This document shows positions 24,016 through 33,699 of a stretch of DNA of 64,000 bases, in pieces. The stretch is from Rhizomys pruinosus (taxonomy: Eukaryota > Chordata > Mammalia > Rodentia > Spalacidae), in NCBI GenBank assembly GCA_009823505.1, contig VZQC01008854.1:557228-621227 (forward strand), given 5' to 3'. The notes under the pieces were generated by a model. It had not been told where the DNA came from, made no database searches, and worked only from the letters and a program-made list of their open reading frames with translations. Position 1 is the first letter of the stretch, and every line of letters begins with the position of its first letter. Made by a program: the position numbers and the translations under genes.

Positions 24016-25400
24016 TGTTGCCGACCGTTCCCGGCTACCTGCTACCGGCTAGCTCTCCTCAGGGGGTCGTGGATTTCTGCAGAGTCCTCTTGGCAGGAAA
24101 AAACACAGGGAAGTTTGAACGGCATGCAGAAATGAAAAACTAAGAGAAGTTTCCCAGATCTACAGCAACTTTATTGAACAGGGGCAGTGAATATATAGTG
24201 GTTTTTGGGAGAGGGCAGAACAAAGGATTTGGCAAAGCTTTACAATTACATAGGTAGGTAAAAAAGTCAAGATTTACACATTAACTGAAAAGCTCAGAGC
24301 ACTCAGAGCAGGAAACTAAAACATCACAAAGTTTGGTTAGGAAATAAACTTTCTTTGAAGTAAAATGTAGAAATCTTAAGACAACCTTTACTGAGGAAAT
24401 AACATCTAAGAAGACAAGTCATAATTGAAAAGTCATAGCTCACAGAGTAATAACTACAAAGTTCTTTAGCAGCAGATATTGGTCCTATGTCTCCATTCTG
24501 AGGCTAGAGTAAATACATCCTAAAGTTAATAGTTGCTTTTAAGTTTCTATTGAAGTAAAAACCTTATTCCTATAGTATCCTAAGTTAGCTATTAGTTTTC
24601 TAACTCTGACTGCTAATCTAAGGTTTAAATTTTTACTGAGAACCAAGAGCTGTCCCACTGTTTGCTCCAGCTAACAGCTTTGTTTTTTGTCAGATAAGTG
24701 GCTGGTGTAAGGAGACTTAGTCTCTGGCTTGCTTTACTGGGGAGTGTTAGAATCCAGGCTTTAACAAGAGGAATGTCTTATCTACCTCTTTGTCTGGGAC
24801 CAGAGGAAAAAGGAATTCTTTTATTTTTAGGTTTGAGGGGAATTTTTTATTTTAACCTTAATGTAGAGATGTCTTTTCATCATACATTTTTACCACTGGA
24901 ATCTGTTTTCTTTAAGGACATTCATGTAAGGCAAGAACATTACTGTCATGCAATTATTTTGTTTTCTTGATCTGAAGCAAGTTTTAATCTTGCCATATAC
25001 ATTAACAGCCTACATTACATTGTTTGTTAAGGAGAAAGGTCTGCTTTTTACTTTGGATCTGCAGAAAATTCTTGCTGCCAGGAAAAAGCCCTGTGCCCAA
25101 GAGAGGCATTTTAATTTGCCAGTTCTTGACATATTCAAAAGGTTTATTTTGTATCTATAAGCTTTAAGAAAAGATCTTTATGTGCTCAGTGTTATGCTAA
25201 GTCCAACACCAGAAAAACGTAATATCCTAGGAAAGCATCTCAATCTCGGGGTGATCTTAGCCGGGTATTCTGCCAGGGACCTCCAGGGGGTCCAGTCCCG
25301 CAGGGCACATCTCCCCCGCCTGTTTTGAATATGATTTCTCATATTACTTTACACAAGCGACACTGGAGTGGGTGTGGCAGACGCACAGGTGGATGCCGCA
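24016..25400 (-). repeat. 3' LTR of the betaretrovirus-like provirus
   Basis: On the minus strand it runs from TGCGGCATCC (at 25400) to GGTCGGCAACA (at 24016). A TATA box lies at 24192-24197 and AATAAA at 24170-24175, so U3 is about 1.2 kb and R-U5 about 0.17 kb. The last codons of env extend about 52 bases into U3. Unlike MMTV, which also has a long LTR, there is no long open frame in U3. Confidence 0.92.
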
Positions 25401-26425
25401 GTTCCCGGTTTTTTGTTTTTAAGACGCAGCTCCGTCAGATCACGTTTTACTATATGTATGGATCTCAGCATAAGTCTAAAGAGACAGGGGATAAGGAGCA
25501 CAACCATAACAAGGAGGAATAGCACAACTCCAATAAGTATGAAATATTGTGTCCAATCTATAGGGTTAAGAGCTTTAAATCCACTCTTAAGACCAGCCGC
25601 TAGAGCTTCCAATTTATCATTATCCAAATGGGCCTTGCTCATGGCAGCAATATCTTTTTGCAGGTCGTCCAAATTATGGGTAATGTCAGTGGTAATTCCA
25701 GACACCTTGAAGGTGGTTTTTGACTTTTTCCCATTGGTGTGAAGCATTATATGGTAGGGGAGTAACGCAATGTAGTGATAAGAGGCATGACATCTAGTCT
25801 CCATTCTAGTTTTAATATTTGCTATGTCCTGTCCTAGGGCTAAAACTACTTCTTCTAAAGCATTTATTTTTGACTCTAGCTTTCTATCTATAATGGCCTG
25901 TTCTGAAAGAACAATTGAGATATTTCTATTCATATCATTTACAAAATGAGCTGTATGCATTTCTTTTACTAAAGCTGTGGTTGATACAGTAAAAGAAGTC
26001 ATAACTGCAATAAGAGCAGTTATACCCAAAATAAGAGCAGCTACAAATCTCTTAGGTCTTAAAAGAGCATTAAGTGTTTCCAAAGTGTGTAAAGCAGTAT
26101 TTTCATACCAAGGGTCCTGTTGTAAATCAACAGGAAGCATGACATAAGGTGGTCTTTTTACCAAAATCATTACAGGATATTGTTTAGCCACAACAGGATT
26201 AATACAATTGGTAAGTTTACAAGCAGTACAATTAATAAAATATGAATTGCCAACATATGTAATATTTACTTGAGAATTAGAGCCTAATAACATAGCAAAA
26301 GGATAAGATACACAAGCATGGGTGGTCAAAGGAACAAGAAATCTGTCAGTAGGTTTCTTTTGTAAAATTATATTTTTCTGTACAATCAGATAGTGGTATA
26401 AAAGGAGCATTTTGAAAGGTCTCAT
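25349..26425 (-). pseudogene. env: env, 3' part: end of SU and complete TM
   Basis: Envelope glycoprotein remnant, normally cleaved into surface and transmembrane subunits for entry. This 358-codon open frame holds the end of the surface subunit with N-glycosylation sites (NIT, NCT), then a furin-type RPKR at about residues 123-126. A hydrophobic alanine/isoleucine-rich fusion-peptide-like segment follows (127-150), then a heptad-like region with NIS, a membrane anchor at about 294-316 (ILIGVVLFLLVMVVLLI) and a short basic tail. The cleavage-site, fusion-segment and FVND context fits class II envelopes. The frame ends inside U3 of the 3' LTR, as in several betaretroviruses. Upstream SU lies in other frames, so no full-length protein can be made. 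Confidence 0.85.
25401..25425 (-). promoter_or_regulatory. Polypurine tract of the betaretrovirus-like provirus
   Basis: The minus strand reads AAAAACAAAAAACCGGGAAC directly before U3. The purine run is broken by CC, so it is slightly unusual. Confidence 0.65.
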
Positions 26426-26845
26426 TATTTGCCTGATATCCTAAAGTCATCATTTGTAATTCCCAAATAAATCTAGGCCCATGCTTTGGGCTCACTGATG
26501 CCGGATCAGGTGAATCAGTAAGGAAAATCCAATAATCCACAGGCAAACATCCTAATGGGGGATACCCATGCAGAGCCAAACAAATGGGGGGGGGTCAGAT
26601 CTCCCTTCAAAATTTAATAAAGCAGAGCTATTTGGTCTTTCATTATAGTCCTGATTTCCCTCAAGCAGATCAGTATCATTAGTCAATACTTTTATATAGT
26701 CTGAATCAAGCCAGCCCACAGGACGAATTAAGGGGAGGCTTGGATTCTCCCAACCAACATCTCCTTGGCAGAACAATCCATTGCTGACATCAGAGCTCTC
26801 CTGTATTAACATATTGTGCTCAATTGTACCACTTATAAATTTCAT
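26346..26845 (-). pseudogene. env: env, surface-subunit remnants in two other frames
   Basis: Two overlapping minus-strand frames, 26346-26579 and 26552-26845, continue env upstream of the main frame. They contain FIWELQMM, NNETF and NFTKE (glycosylation sites) and, further upstream, WLDSDYIKVL and a proline-rich end. One switch falls at a 10-base C-run on the minus strand (26586-26595), a likely slippage indel. The other falls near 26375. The signal peptide and N-terminal half of SU are absent. Confidence 0.7.
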
Positions 26846-29016
26846 TTATATTTAGTTTTAGATAGAGAACCATCTCTGTACAGTTTGTATGTCTATCAAT
26901 CAACCAAAGAAGGCAGTCACACCTGCTCTATAAGCATTTACCATTATAGCAGTTGGTTCCAATTTACAGTTGGGGAATGACCTCATTACCATCATGTTTT
27001 TCCCTTTTCCATATCAAGGTGAGAGGTAGGAAGGTTTCTCAGCATCTGGAAGGTAAACTTTATCAGACCACATCATAAACAGTTATCCCAAACAGAATTT
27101 AGAGAAATGTTCAATGTCTGTGACCCAGGCAATCTGAGGTTTCCTTTTCTTCTATGTCCAGATGAGTCAGCCTCTCTGCTGGCATTTCTCAGTCCATCTT
27201 GCAGTCAAAGATTGTGTATTTTCAGACATTTATGTTGGTGTTTTTACCTGTGGGAACATACAAATCTCCTCCCATTGTTAGTTTTAAGATTTTAAAATTA
27301 AAAATTTATCAAAAGTTTGGACTATAGAGGGAATATTATACCACCTCCCTCTTTTTTGATCAATAGATGACTAAATTGTATTACAAATACCCATAAACAG
27401 GAACCAAGGTGTAAGTTTTCATCAAATTTATCCAAACTGTCTATCCTTGACTGTATGTTTATTTGGGAAGTAAACTCAGACTTAATTTCTTTAAATTATC
27501 CTACAAGTAAAGGAAAATGTTACAAGGTGATACTGTATAACACAGAAAAATACAGAGACCATCTGTGTGCCTTAATCTCAAAGCCATTGTTGGTAATTCA
27601 ACACAGATTACAAATAAAGCAATTAACATCTTATATTTCTAATTAGTTTAAATGCATTACCATTTTAAACTGTAAACCTTACAAGGTGGATTATAATAGC
27701 TGTCTTTTTCCAAGTTTTTGGCCTTTTTTTAGGCCTGGCATGAAAGCCTACTTTAAGGATTTTTTAATACCTAGCTCTTAATAATATATATATATATTTT
27801 TTTTTATAGTTATCATGTCCATCAATCAGTTAAAGATTGGCTAGATATGTCCCATGAGAAGTTGTTACCATCATTACCATCTTGATTAAGTTTTTTATAC
27901 ACCTTTTTATTTTTTAAACATCCAAAAACTTATCAACACTTTAATACACTGAAAACCTGGTTGCATCTTTGTTTTAGATGTTGAAAGAGTGTAACCAGTG
28001 TAGATTTATTATTTCAAATTTTTGATAGATAATCCATAAATTTTGTTGAAATCGAACCATGTTTTGGCTGTTTAATATAAATTTGCATCTTAAGATGGAA
28101 GGGCCAGTTCCAACTTAGAGGCAATGTTTTTATATTATCATGTCTATTAACATAATATACTTAGAACACAAAAGTACACTCATCCATACACACGTGTGCG
28201 CGCACATACATACATATACACATACATACATAAGAAAGATTTGTTAGGTTGACCTGTAAGAGAAGAAAGCCATATCGTTTGATGTCCAATGAAAAACATG
28301 AAATTTTTATAATTTGTTATAGGGTTATTTTTACATAATAAATGTTCTAGTAACTCATAAAACAGCTGAGATCCATATGCCACCTCTTAGGCCCATTTGC
28401 AACCACTTGCCTCTAATGAACTATACCTAAAGTTCACTATTTTTTCCCTATCTTGTCCCTATGGTCAATTATTCCTAAGCTGTCCTTTTGCTAGGCCTAA
28501 CTGACCCTATATTATTTATAAATCTAAAGATTGAGGATTCCCAAAAGTAGACAGGCCAAAGTTGTCTGTAGTCTTGAAATAATCCATCTTGTCCTGCTTA
28601 TTAAGGACTTTGGAAAAATAATAATTATTCATAATAACAACAATTATAACTATTATTAATTATTATTAATTATCAATAATTACCATTAACTATTATTAGT
28701 CACAACAGCAATTATAAATAATAGTGGTCAAAAATAGCAGCCAACAATGAACAATTTACCATTAGACTGAATTTTTATCAATTATTATTAATAATTATAC
28801 CAATAACAATAACTATAACCATTAATAATAATTACTAATAATAATTAACAACAATTTATCATTAAACTGAATAATATGCATACTATAAACCCAATTAAAA
28901 ATTGTTAACACTAAGAAGTATAAAGCAAACGTTTTCTATGAATCGAATCTATTTTTGTTTATAGTTAGTTAAATAGATTTAAACCTGTAGGATTATAATA
29001 AATTGAAAGCAGGAAC
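26846..29016 (-). other. Non-retroviral-looking insert replacing pol
   Basis: Between the truncated protease and env, where about 2.7 kb of RT/RNase H/integrase is expected, I see no polymerase motif in any minus-strand frame. The DNA is AT-rich. It has a run of ATT/AAT-type simple sequence (28616-28910), a TA run near 27785, a CATA/TG-rich patch (28185-28235), and a good splice-acceptor-like site on the minus strand (CTTTCTTCTCTTACAG, about 28250-28270). This is the layout of ETn-like non-autonomous elements, where unrelated sequence replaces viral genes. Its origin is unknown. Confidence 0.6.
28616..28910. repeat. AT-rich low-complexity tract
   Basis: Built almost only of AAT/ATT/ATA/ACA trinucleotides, over about 300 bases. 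It lies within the provirus insert. Confidence 0.85.
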
Positions 29017-29655
29017 TCACATTAAACTGAGCCCAATCCTGTTAGGGAAGAGAATGTATTTTGGCCAGTCTTTTCCTGCTATACAAGTCTTGTCAGCTCC
29101 TGTATCCAAAAGGCCTTTTAAACATTTTTTATTTATTTTTATAATTTTAAAGGGTCGGCTTTTATTTAAATCTTGGACCCAGGCTATCACATCAGAAGAT
29201 CCAAACTGACCCTGATCTCTTCTTTGTTTTAAAATTGGATTTGGCAAGTTTACATAAGGTAGTAACAATAATTGAGCTATTCTTTGTCCTTTATGTAATT
29301 GAATTGTTTTTTTTAAGGGTCTGACCATAATTTTTATTTTACCAGTAAAATCAGAATCCACAACACCAGGTAATACTTCAAAATTTTTATTATAATTTGA
29401 ACTACGACCAATTATCAAACCCACAGTTCCCCGTGGTAGAGTTTCCAGTGTGGAAGTGGGGATTAACGCCACTCCGTCTGCTGAGGACAAAATTACATCC
29501 TGGCAGACAGAGAAGTCCAGCCCTGCACTTCCCGATGTAGCTCTGGGTAAATCATTAATAGGCAATTTAGGAGTTTTAGAGTTTAACCCCTGAGTAACCT
29601 CCTCACTCTCCACTCTTTCTATGGGGCTGAGAGGCTGCCCCAAATCTAGTTTTTT
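29017..29655 (-). pseudogene. pro: pro: dUTPase plus truncated aspartic protease (-1 frame)
   Basis: Read by -1 frameshift from gag; the frame has no ATG at its start. A trimeric dUTPase occupies about residues 30-151. Its five motifs are visible: AGLD (40-43), GRSS (79-82), GVVDSDFTGKI (93-103), GQRIAQL (119-125) and a degenerate GQFGSSD (145-151). dUTPase removes dUTP so that uracil is not built into viral DNA. The protease follows, with the catalytic DTGA at 180-183. The frame stops at residue 208, long before the flap and C-terminal dimer parts, so no working protease can be made. Processing of Gag would need a helper. Confidence 0.88.
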
Positions 29656-31367
29656 GACATCTTTTCTCTTTTTTCTTCTCCCTCCTGTGGAAGAGGAGTT
29701 CCATTCTTGTGGAACTTAGATCTACAGTCACTCTTCCAATGGCTGCCTTTCTGGCACCTGGGGCATAACCCAGGAGGGGGTCCTCTCTTGCCTTCCCTTG
29801 CTCCGTTAGGGCAAGCCTTTTGCATATGTCCTGTTTCCCCACATTTAAAACATGTGGGCTCTGAGGATCCTTGTCCTCCTCCATAAGTCTTTTTCACATA
29901 GGCGCTATATGTTTCTCCCTTCATCGCTGCAGCAAAAGCCATACCTTGGATTATTGCTGGTGAGGCATCGGCACAGGCTTTAATAAAGTCCTGCAGAGCC
30001 CCTGTTTTTCTGACAGGTCTTATGAGATCCTGACAGAAAGTATTGGCGTTCTCCCATGCCAATTGCTTAAGCAAGATATCTGTCCCTTCTGATTGTGGCA
30101 GCATTCTGTGAATAGCTTCCTCAAGCCTAGAAACAAACTCCTGATAAGGCTCTTCAGTTCTTTGTTTTATCCCTGATAAAGTGGATCCCTTGGTTCCCGG
30201 AGGAGGCAGCTTTTTCCAAGATTCCAGAGCGTTAGTAGTAACTGCTTCCAGAATGTCTCTGGGGATTTTTACCTGTGACTGATTTGTGGCAAAATTTCCC
30301 GTCCCTAAAAGCATATCCATAGTTGGCTTAGGGCCTCTCCTTCTTTGAAATTGGGCTATAGTCTGTTTAGATCTATCTTCATATTCAGTCCTCCACAGTA
30401 CATAGTCCCCTGGGCTTAGAGTGGCTTTGGCAGTTTGATGCCAGTCCCCAGGCGTCAGCCAATGACTGGCTACCATTTCCAGCACCTGAATAGTATATGG
30501 CGCGGTGGGCCCAGAGGCTTTGACTGCTGATTGCAGTTCTTTTAAGACTTTAAGAGGAAGAGGCTCCCAAACAGGTTCTCCATCGGCCTCTTCTACGGGG
30601 AAAGTAAAAGAACAATCCCCATTTCTTTTTGCCTCTGCCATAGCGCTTTGGAAACCAGAAGGGAGAGTAGTAAAGGCAGGTGCAGGCCACTTTTTTCTTT
30701 TTCCTTCCTGGTTTTTATCACCAGTCTTTCTAACAGGAAAGGCCATCATAGGGGTGTAATCTGCACGCATCCATCCTGTGTGCCATAGAGGCTGAGGAAC
30801 AAAGGACCATCCCGATGATGAGAGGGGAGCGGAGGGAGGGGGATTAGCAAACGGACAATCGTCCCAGTCGCTCCCGCCCTCTGGTAGTCCACATCTCTTA
30901 TTTTCACTTTCTGAGTCAAAATCTCCCTCAAAAAATTTTGCCTTTGATCCCTGATCTTGTTTTGGTATTGGAGGATATAGGCCTGATCCCCCCTCTGTAG
31001 AGGTAAGAGATTGTAATGGCTTTCCTTCACTACTTTCCTGTTTCGTATTTTTTGATGTTTCATGTACAAGCCCCTCAAAGTCTGACCCATTGGTTAGCAG
31101 TTCTTTCATTTGCAGCCAAAGTGGATATGCATAGTTAGGGAGTTCCCCTTCACCATGTGTCTCCACATGTTCTCTCATTTCTTTTCCAATTCTTTTCCAA
31201 TCTGGCAAAGCTAGAGTGCCCTCCTCTGGAAACCAAGGACTAACTTTCTTAATAAAATCTAAGAAGTCCTTTAATGTCTTCTCTGAAACTTTTAATCCTT
31301 TTTCTGCCAATATATGTTTAAAAACAGAAAGAAACATATTTTCTTGCTTTGACTCACTGTGCCCCAT
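29646..31367 (-). CDS. gag: Gag polyprotein, intact open frame (573 aa)
   Basis: Structural polyprotein that assembles immature retroviral particles. The start is MG, so the glycine could be myristoylated, followed by a matrix-like helical region (2-100). A linker contains a PSAP late-domain motif (178-181), the type that recruits TSG101 for budding. Capsid begins near 290 (PYTIQVLEMV, then HWLTPGDWHQ) and includes a major homology region (IKQRTEEPYQEFVSRLEEAI, about 400-419). Nucleocapsid has two C-X2-C-X4-H-X4-C knuckles, at C506/C509/H514/C519 and C535/C538/H543/C548. The length is normal for betaretroviral Gag. There is no internal stop or frameshift. The ATG lies 142 bases after the 5' LTR. 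The frame ends at TAG directly after the slippery site. Confidence 0.93.
   Translation of the reverse strand: MGHSESKQENMFLSVFKHILAEKGLKVSEKTLKDFLDFIKKVSPWFPEEGTLALPDWKRIGKEMREHVETHGEGELPNYAYPLWLQMKELLTNGSDFEGLVHETSKNTKQESSEGKPLQSLTSTEGGSGLYPPIPKQDQGSKAKFFEGDFDSESENKRCGLPEGGSDWDDCPFANPPPSAPLSSSGWSFVPQPLWHTGWMRADYTPMMAFPVRKTGDKNQEGKRKKWPAPAFTTLPSGFQSAMAEAKRNGDCSFTFPVEEADGEPVWEPLPLKVLKELQSAVKASGPTAPYTIQVLEMVASHWLTPGDWHQTAKATLSPGDYVLWRTEYEDRSKQTIAQFQRRRGPKPTMDMLLGTGNFATNQSQVKIPRDILEAVTTNALESWKKLPPPGTKGSTLSGIKQRTEEPYQEFVSRLEEAIHRMLPQSEGTDILLKQLAWENANTFCQDLIRPVRKTGALQDFIKACADASPAIIQGMAFAAAMKGETYSAYVKKTYGGGQGSSEPTCFKCGETGHMQKACPNGAREGKRGPPPGLCPRCQKGSHWKSDCRSKFHKNGTPLPQEGEEKREKMSKN
29649..29655 (-). 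promoter_or_regulatory. Gag-Pro -1 ribosomal frameshift heptamer
   Basis: The minus strand reads A AAA AAC in the gag frame, followed at once by the gag stop TAG. This is a canonical X XXY YYZ slippery sequence. The frame entered by a -1 slip is exactly the open dUTPase-protease frame. Confidence 0.9.
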
Positions 31368-31473
31368 GATTCCGATTGCTCGTGCTTAACCGATCAGCCT
31401 TTATCGGCGAGCCCGCGGTGCTCTGACGAGAATCTTCCTGTGTTTTGGGGAAAGAGAAAAGAAAAGAGGGAAA

Positions 31474-31482
31474 GATTACCTG
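31474..31482 (-). promoter_or_regulatory. Candidate major splice donor in the leader
   Basis: CAG/GTAATC on the minus strand between the primer-binding site and gag, a good 5' splice-site match. A subgenomic env RNA would use such a site. Confidence 0.45.
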
Positions 31483-31488
31483 CCAAGG

Positions 31489-31507
31489 GTCCCTGTTCGA
31501 TACGCCA
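31489..31507 (-). promoter_or_regulatory. Primer-binding site, tRNA-Lys-like with altered centre
   Basis: Two bases after the LTR the minus strand reads TGGCGTATCGAACAGGGAC. The outer parts TGGCG and CGAACAGGGAC fit the tRNA-Lys(UUU)-type site. The centre has TAT in place of CC, so it is one base longer. Confidence 0.65.
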
Positions 31508-31509
31508 GC

Positions 31510-32893
31510 TGTTGCCGACCGTTCCCGGCTGCCTGCTACCGGCTAGCTCTCCTTGGGGGGTCGTGGATTTCTGCAGAGTCCTCTTGGCAGGAAAAACACA
31601 GTGAAGATTGAATGGCGTGTAGAAATGAAAAACTAAGGGAAGTTTTCCAGATCTACAGCAACTTTATTGAACAGGGGCAGTGAATATATAGTGGTCTTTG
31701 GGAGAGGGCAGAACAAAGGATTTGGCAAAGCTTTACAATTACATAGGTAGGTAAAAAAGTCAAGATTTACACATTAACTAAAAAGCTCAGAGCACTCAGA
31801 GCAGGAAACTAAAACATCACAAAGTTTGGTTAGGAAATAAACTTTCTTTGAAGTAAAATGTAGAAATCTTAAGACAACCTTTACTGAGGAAATAACATCT
31901 AAGAAGACAAGTCATAATTGAAAAGTCATAGCTCACAGAGTAGTAACTACAAAGTTCTTTAACAGCAGATATTGGTCTTATGTCTCCATTCTGAGGCTAG
32001 AGTAAATACATCCTAAAGTTAATAGTTGCTTTTAAGTTTCTATTGAAGTAAAAACCTTATTCCTATAGTATCCTAAGTTAGCTATTAGTTTTCTAACTCT
32101 GACTGCTAATCTAAGGTTTAAATTTTTACTGAGAACCAAGAGCTGTCCCACTGTTTGCTCCAGCTAACAGCTTTGTTTTTGTCAGATAAGTGGCTGGTGT
32201 AAGGAGACTTAGTCTCTATCTTGCTTTACTGGGAGTGTTAGAATCCAGGCTTTAACAAGAGGAATGTCTTATCTACCTCTTTGTCTAGGACCAGAGGAAA
32301 AAGGAATTCTTTTATTTTTAGGTTTAAGGGGAATTTTTGTTTTAACCTTAATGAAGAGATGTCTTTTTATCATACATTTTTACCACTGGAATCTGTTTTC
32401 TTTAAGGACACTCACGTAAGGCAAGAACATTACTGTCATGCAATTATTTTGTTTTCTTGATCTGAAGCAAGTTTTAACCTTGCCATATATATGAACAGCT
32501 TGCATTACATTGTTTGTCAAGGAAAAAGGTCTGTTTTTTACTTTGGATCTGCAAAAAATTCTTGCTGCCAGGAAAAAGCCCTGTGCCCAAGAGAGGCATT
32601 TTAATTGCCAGTTCTTCACACATTCAAAAAGTTTATTTTGTATCTATAAGCTGGCTTTAAGAAAAGATCTTTTTGTGCTCAGTGTTATGCTAAGTCCAAC
32701 ACCAAAAAACGTAAGATCCTAGAAAAGCATCTCAATCTCGGGAGTTATCTTAGCCGGGCGTTCTGCCAGGGACCTCCAGGGGGTCGTAGCCCCTTAGGAC
32801 ACTGCTCCCCTGCCTGTATTGGATATAATTTCTCATATTGTTTACACAGGCATTACTGGAGTGGGTGTGACAGACGCGGAGGTGGATGCCGCA
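31510..32893 (-). repeat. 5' LTR of the betaretrovirus-like provirus
   Basis: Pairs with 24016-25400. On the minus strand U3 starts TGCGGCATCC at 32893, with TATA at 31685-31690 and AATAAA at 31663-31668, and the LTR ends CGGCAACA at 31510. Transcription would start roughly at 31655-31670, with AATAAA sitting at or very near the start of R, so the signal is present at both RNA ends. Confidence 0.92.
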
Positions 32894-32899
32894 CTTCCC

Positions 32900-33690
32900 A
32901 TCATTTTAGTTTCTGTTTGCATTCTTGCTCTAGCTTAGAATTTCCAGTTATAACTTCATTTAACATTTCTGTTGCCACTTAAATATAGTTGTTCCTTTCT
33001 TCTGCTCCTTGTATTGCTTCAACTATTCTCTGAAGGGCTGGGTTTCTGGGCATGAATTCTTTCAGCCTATTTATGTCCTGTTTCTTTCTTCTTCAATGAT
33101 AATAGATTTTTTCCTGGGTAAAGTATTCTGGATAGTCATCTCTAGCCATTTAGAACTGGGAATAGTTGGGTCCAGGCTCTTTTGGCTTTCCTAGTTTGCA
33201 CTGAAAAGTCAGCTGTAATTCTGATCAATTTTCCTTTATATGGTATTTGCTGTTTTTCTTTTGCAGCTTTCAGTATTCTCTCTTTGTTTTGAACATATAG
33301 TGTTTTTATTATGACATGGTGTGGGGAATTTCTTTTCTGGTCCTGTCTACTTGGTGTTCTATGTGCTTCTTGTATTTGTATGGGTATGTTTTTCATTAAT
33401 TCAGGGAAATTTTCTACAACACTATTGAAAATCTGGTCAATACCATTATCCTGAGTTTTTTTTTCTCCTCCCTCTATGCCTATAATGGGTAGGTTTGCTC
33501 TTTTCGTGGTGTCCCACACTTCGTGAATATTCCTTTCCTGTGGTTTTTCTTTTCTGAAAATTTTCATAATCTTTGTTTGCTTGAGTGGTCCAGTTCTTAC
33601 ACTTTATCATGCAGTCTTGATATTCTATTTTCTATCTCATTTATTCTGGTACTGAGAATTTCACCTGTCCTTTCTAGATGAATGAATCCT
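32900..33690 (-). mobile_element. L1 ORF1 part, right of the provirus
   Basis: At 33142-33567 the minus strand encodes the C-terminal half of L1 ORF1p, the nucleic-acid chaperone. Landmarks are FPELMKNIPIQIQEAHRTP and YKGKLIRITADFSVQTRKAKRAW. The reading then continues toward 32900, where the provirus interrupts. With 22697-24009 it forms one L1 split by the provirus. Confidence 0.8.
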
Positions 33691-33699
33691 ACAAGCTCC

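Larger units (their letters stand above)
24010..32899 (-). mobile_element. Betaretrovirus-like provirus, pol-less, minus strand
   Basis: This is a complete-looking insertion (LTR to LTR 24016-32893) bounded by a perfect 6-bp duplication CTTCCC at 24010-24015 and 32894-32899. In transcription order it carries: 5' LTR, primer-binding site, splice donor, open gag, a -1 frameshift site, dUTPase with a truncated protease, about 2.1 kb of non-retroviral-looking AT-rich DNA, broken env, polypurine tract and 3' LTR. LTRs of about 1.38 kb, a 6-bp duplication, dUTPase ahead of protease, and a Gag with two CCHC boxes all fit the betaretrovirus/class II group. Polymerase is missing, so it must have been mobilised in trans or have lost pol before spreading. 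LTR divergence is about 2-3% over a 390-base stretch compared by eye. Confidence 0.93.

Noticed and set aside
25368..25742. 124-codon plus-strand open frame
   Set aside because: Antisense shadow of the env transmembrane region on the minus strand.
28616..28910. Regular ATT/AAT spacing, considered as a CRISPR-like or satellite array
   Set aside because: There is no fixed repeat unit or spacer. It is AT-rich low-complexity DNA.
29603..29884. 93-codon minus-strand frame across the gag-pro junction
   Set aside because: A shadow frame across the nucleocapsid/frameshift region. The gag and dUTPase frames explain the region fully.
30746..31090. 114-codon minus-strand frame
   Set aside because: An alternative frame inside the intact gag gene, without its own start context or motifs.
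32380..32619. 79-codon frame in the long LTR, considered as an MMTV-like superantigen gene
   Set aside because: Too short, no membrane-anchor or glycoprotein pattern, and not open in the other LTR at the same place.
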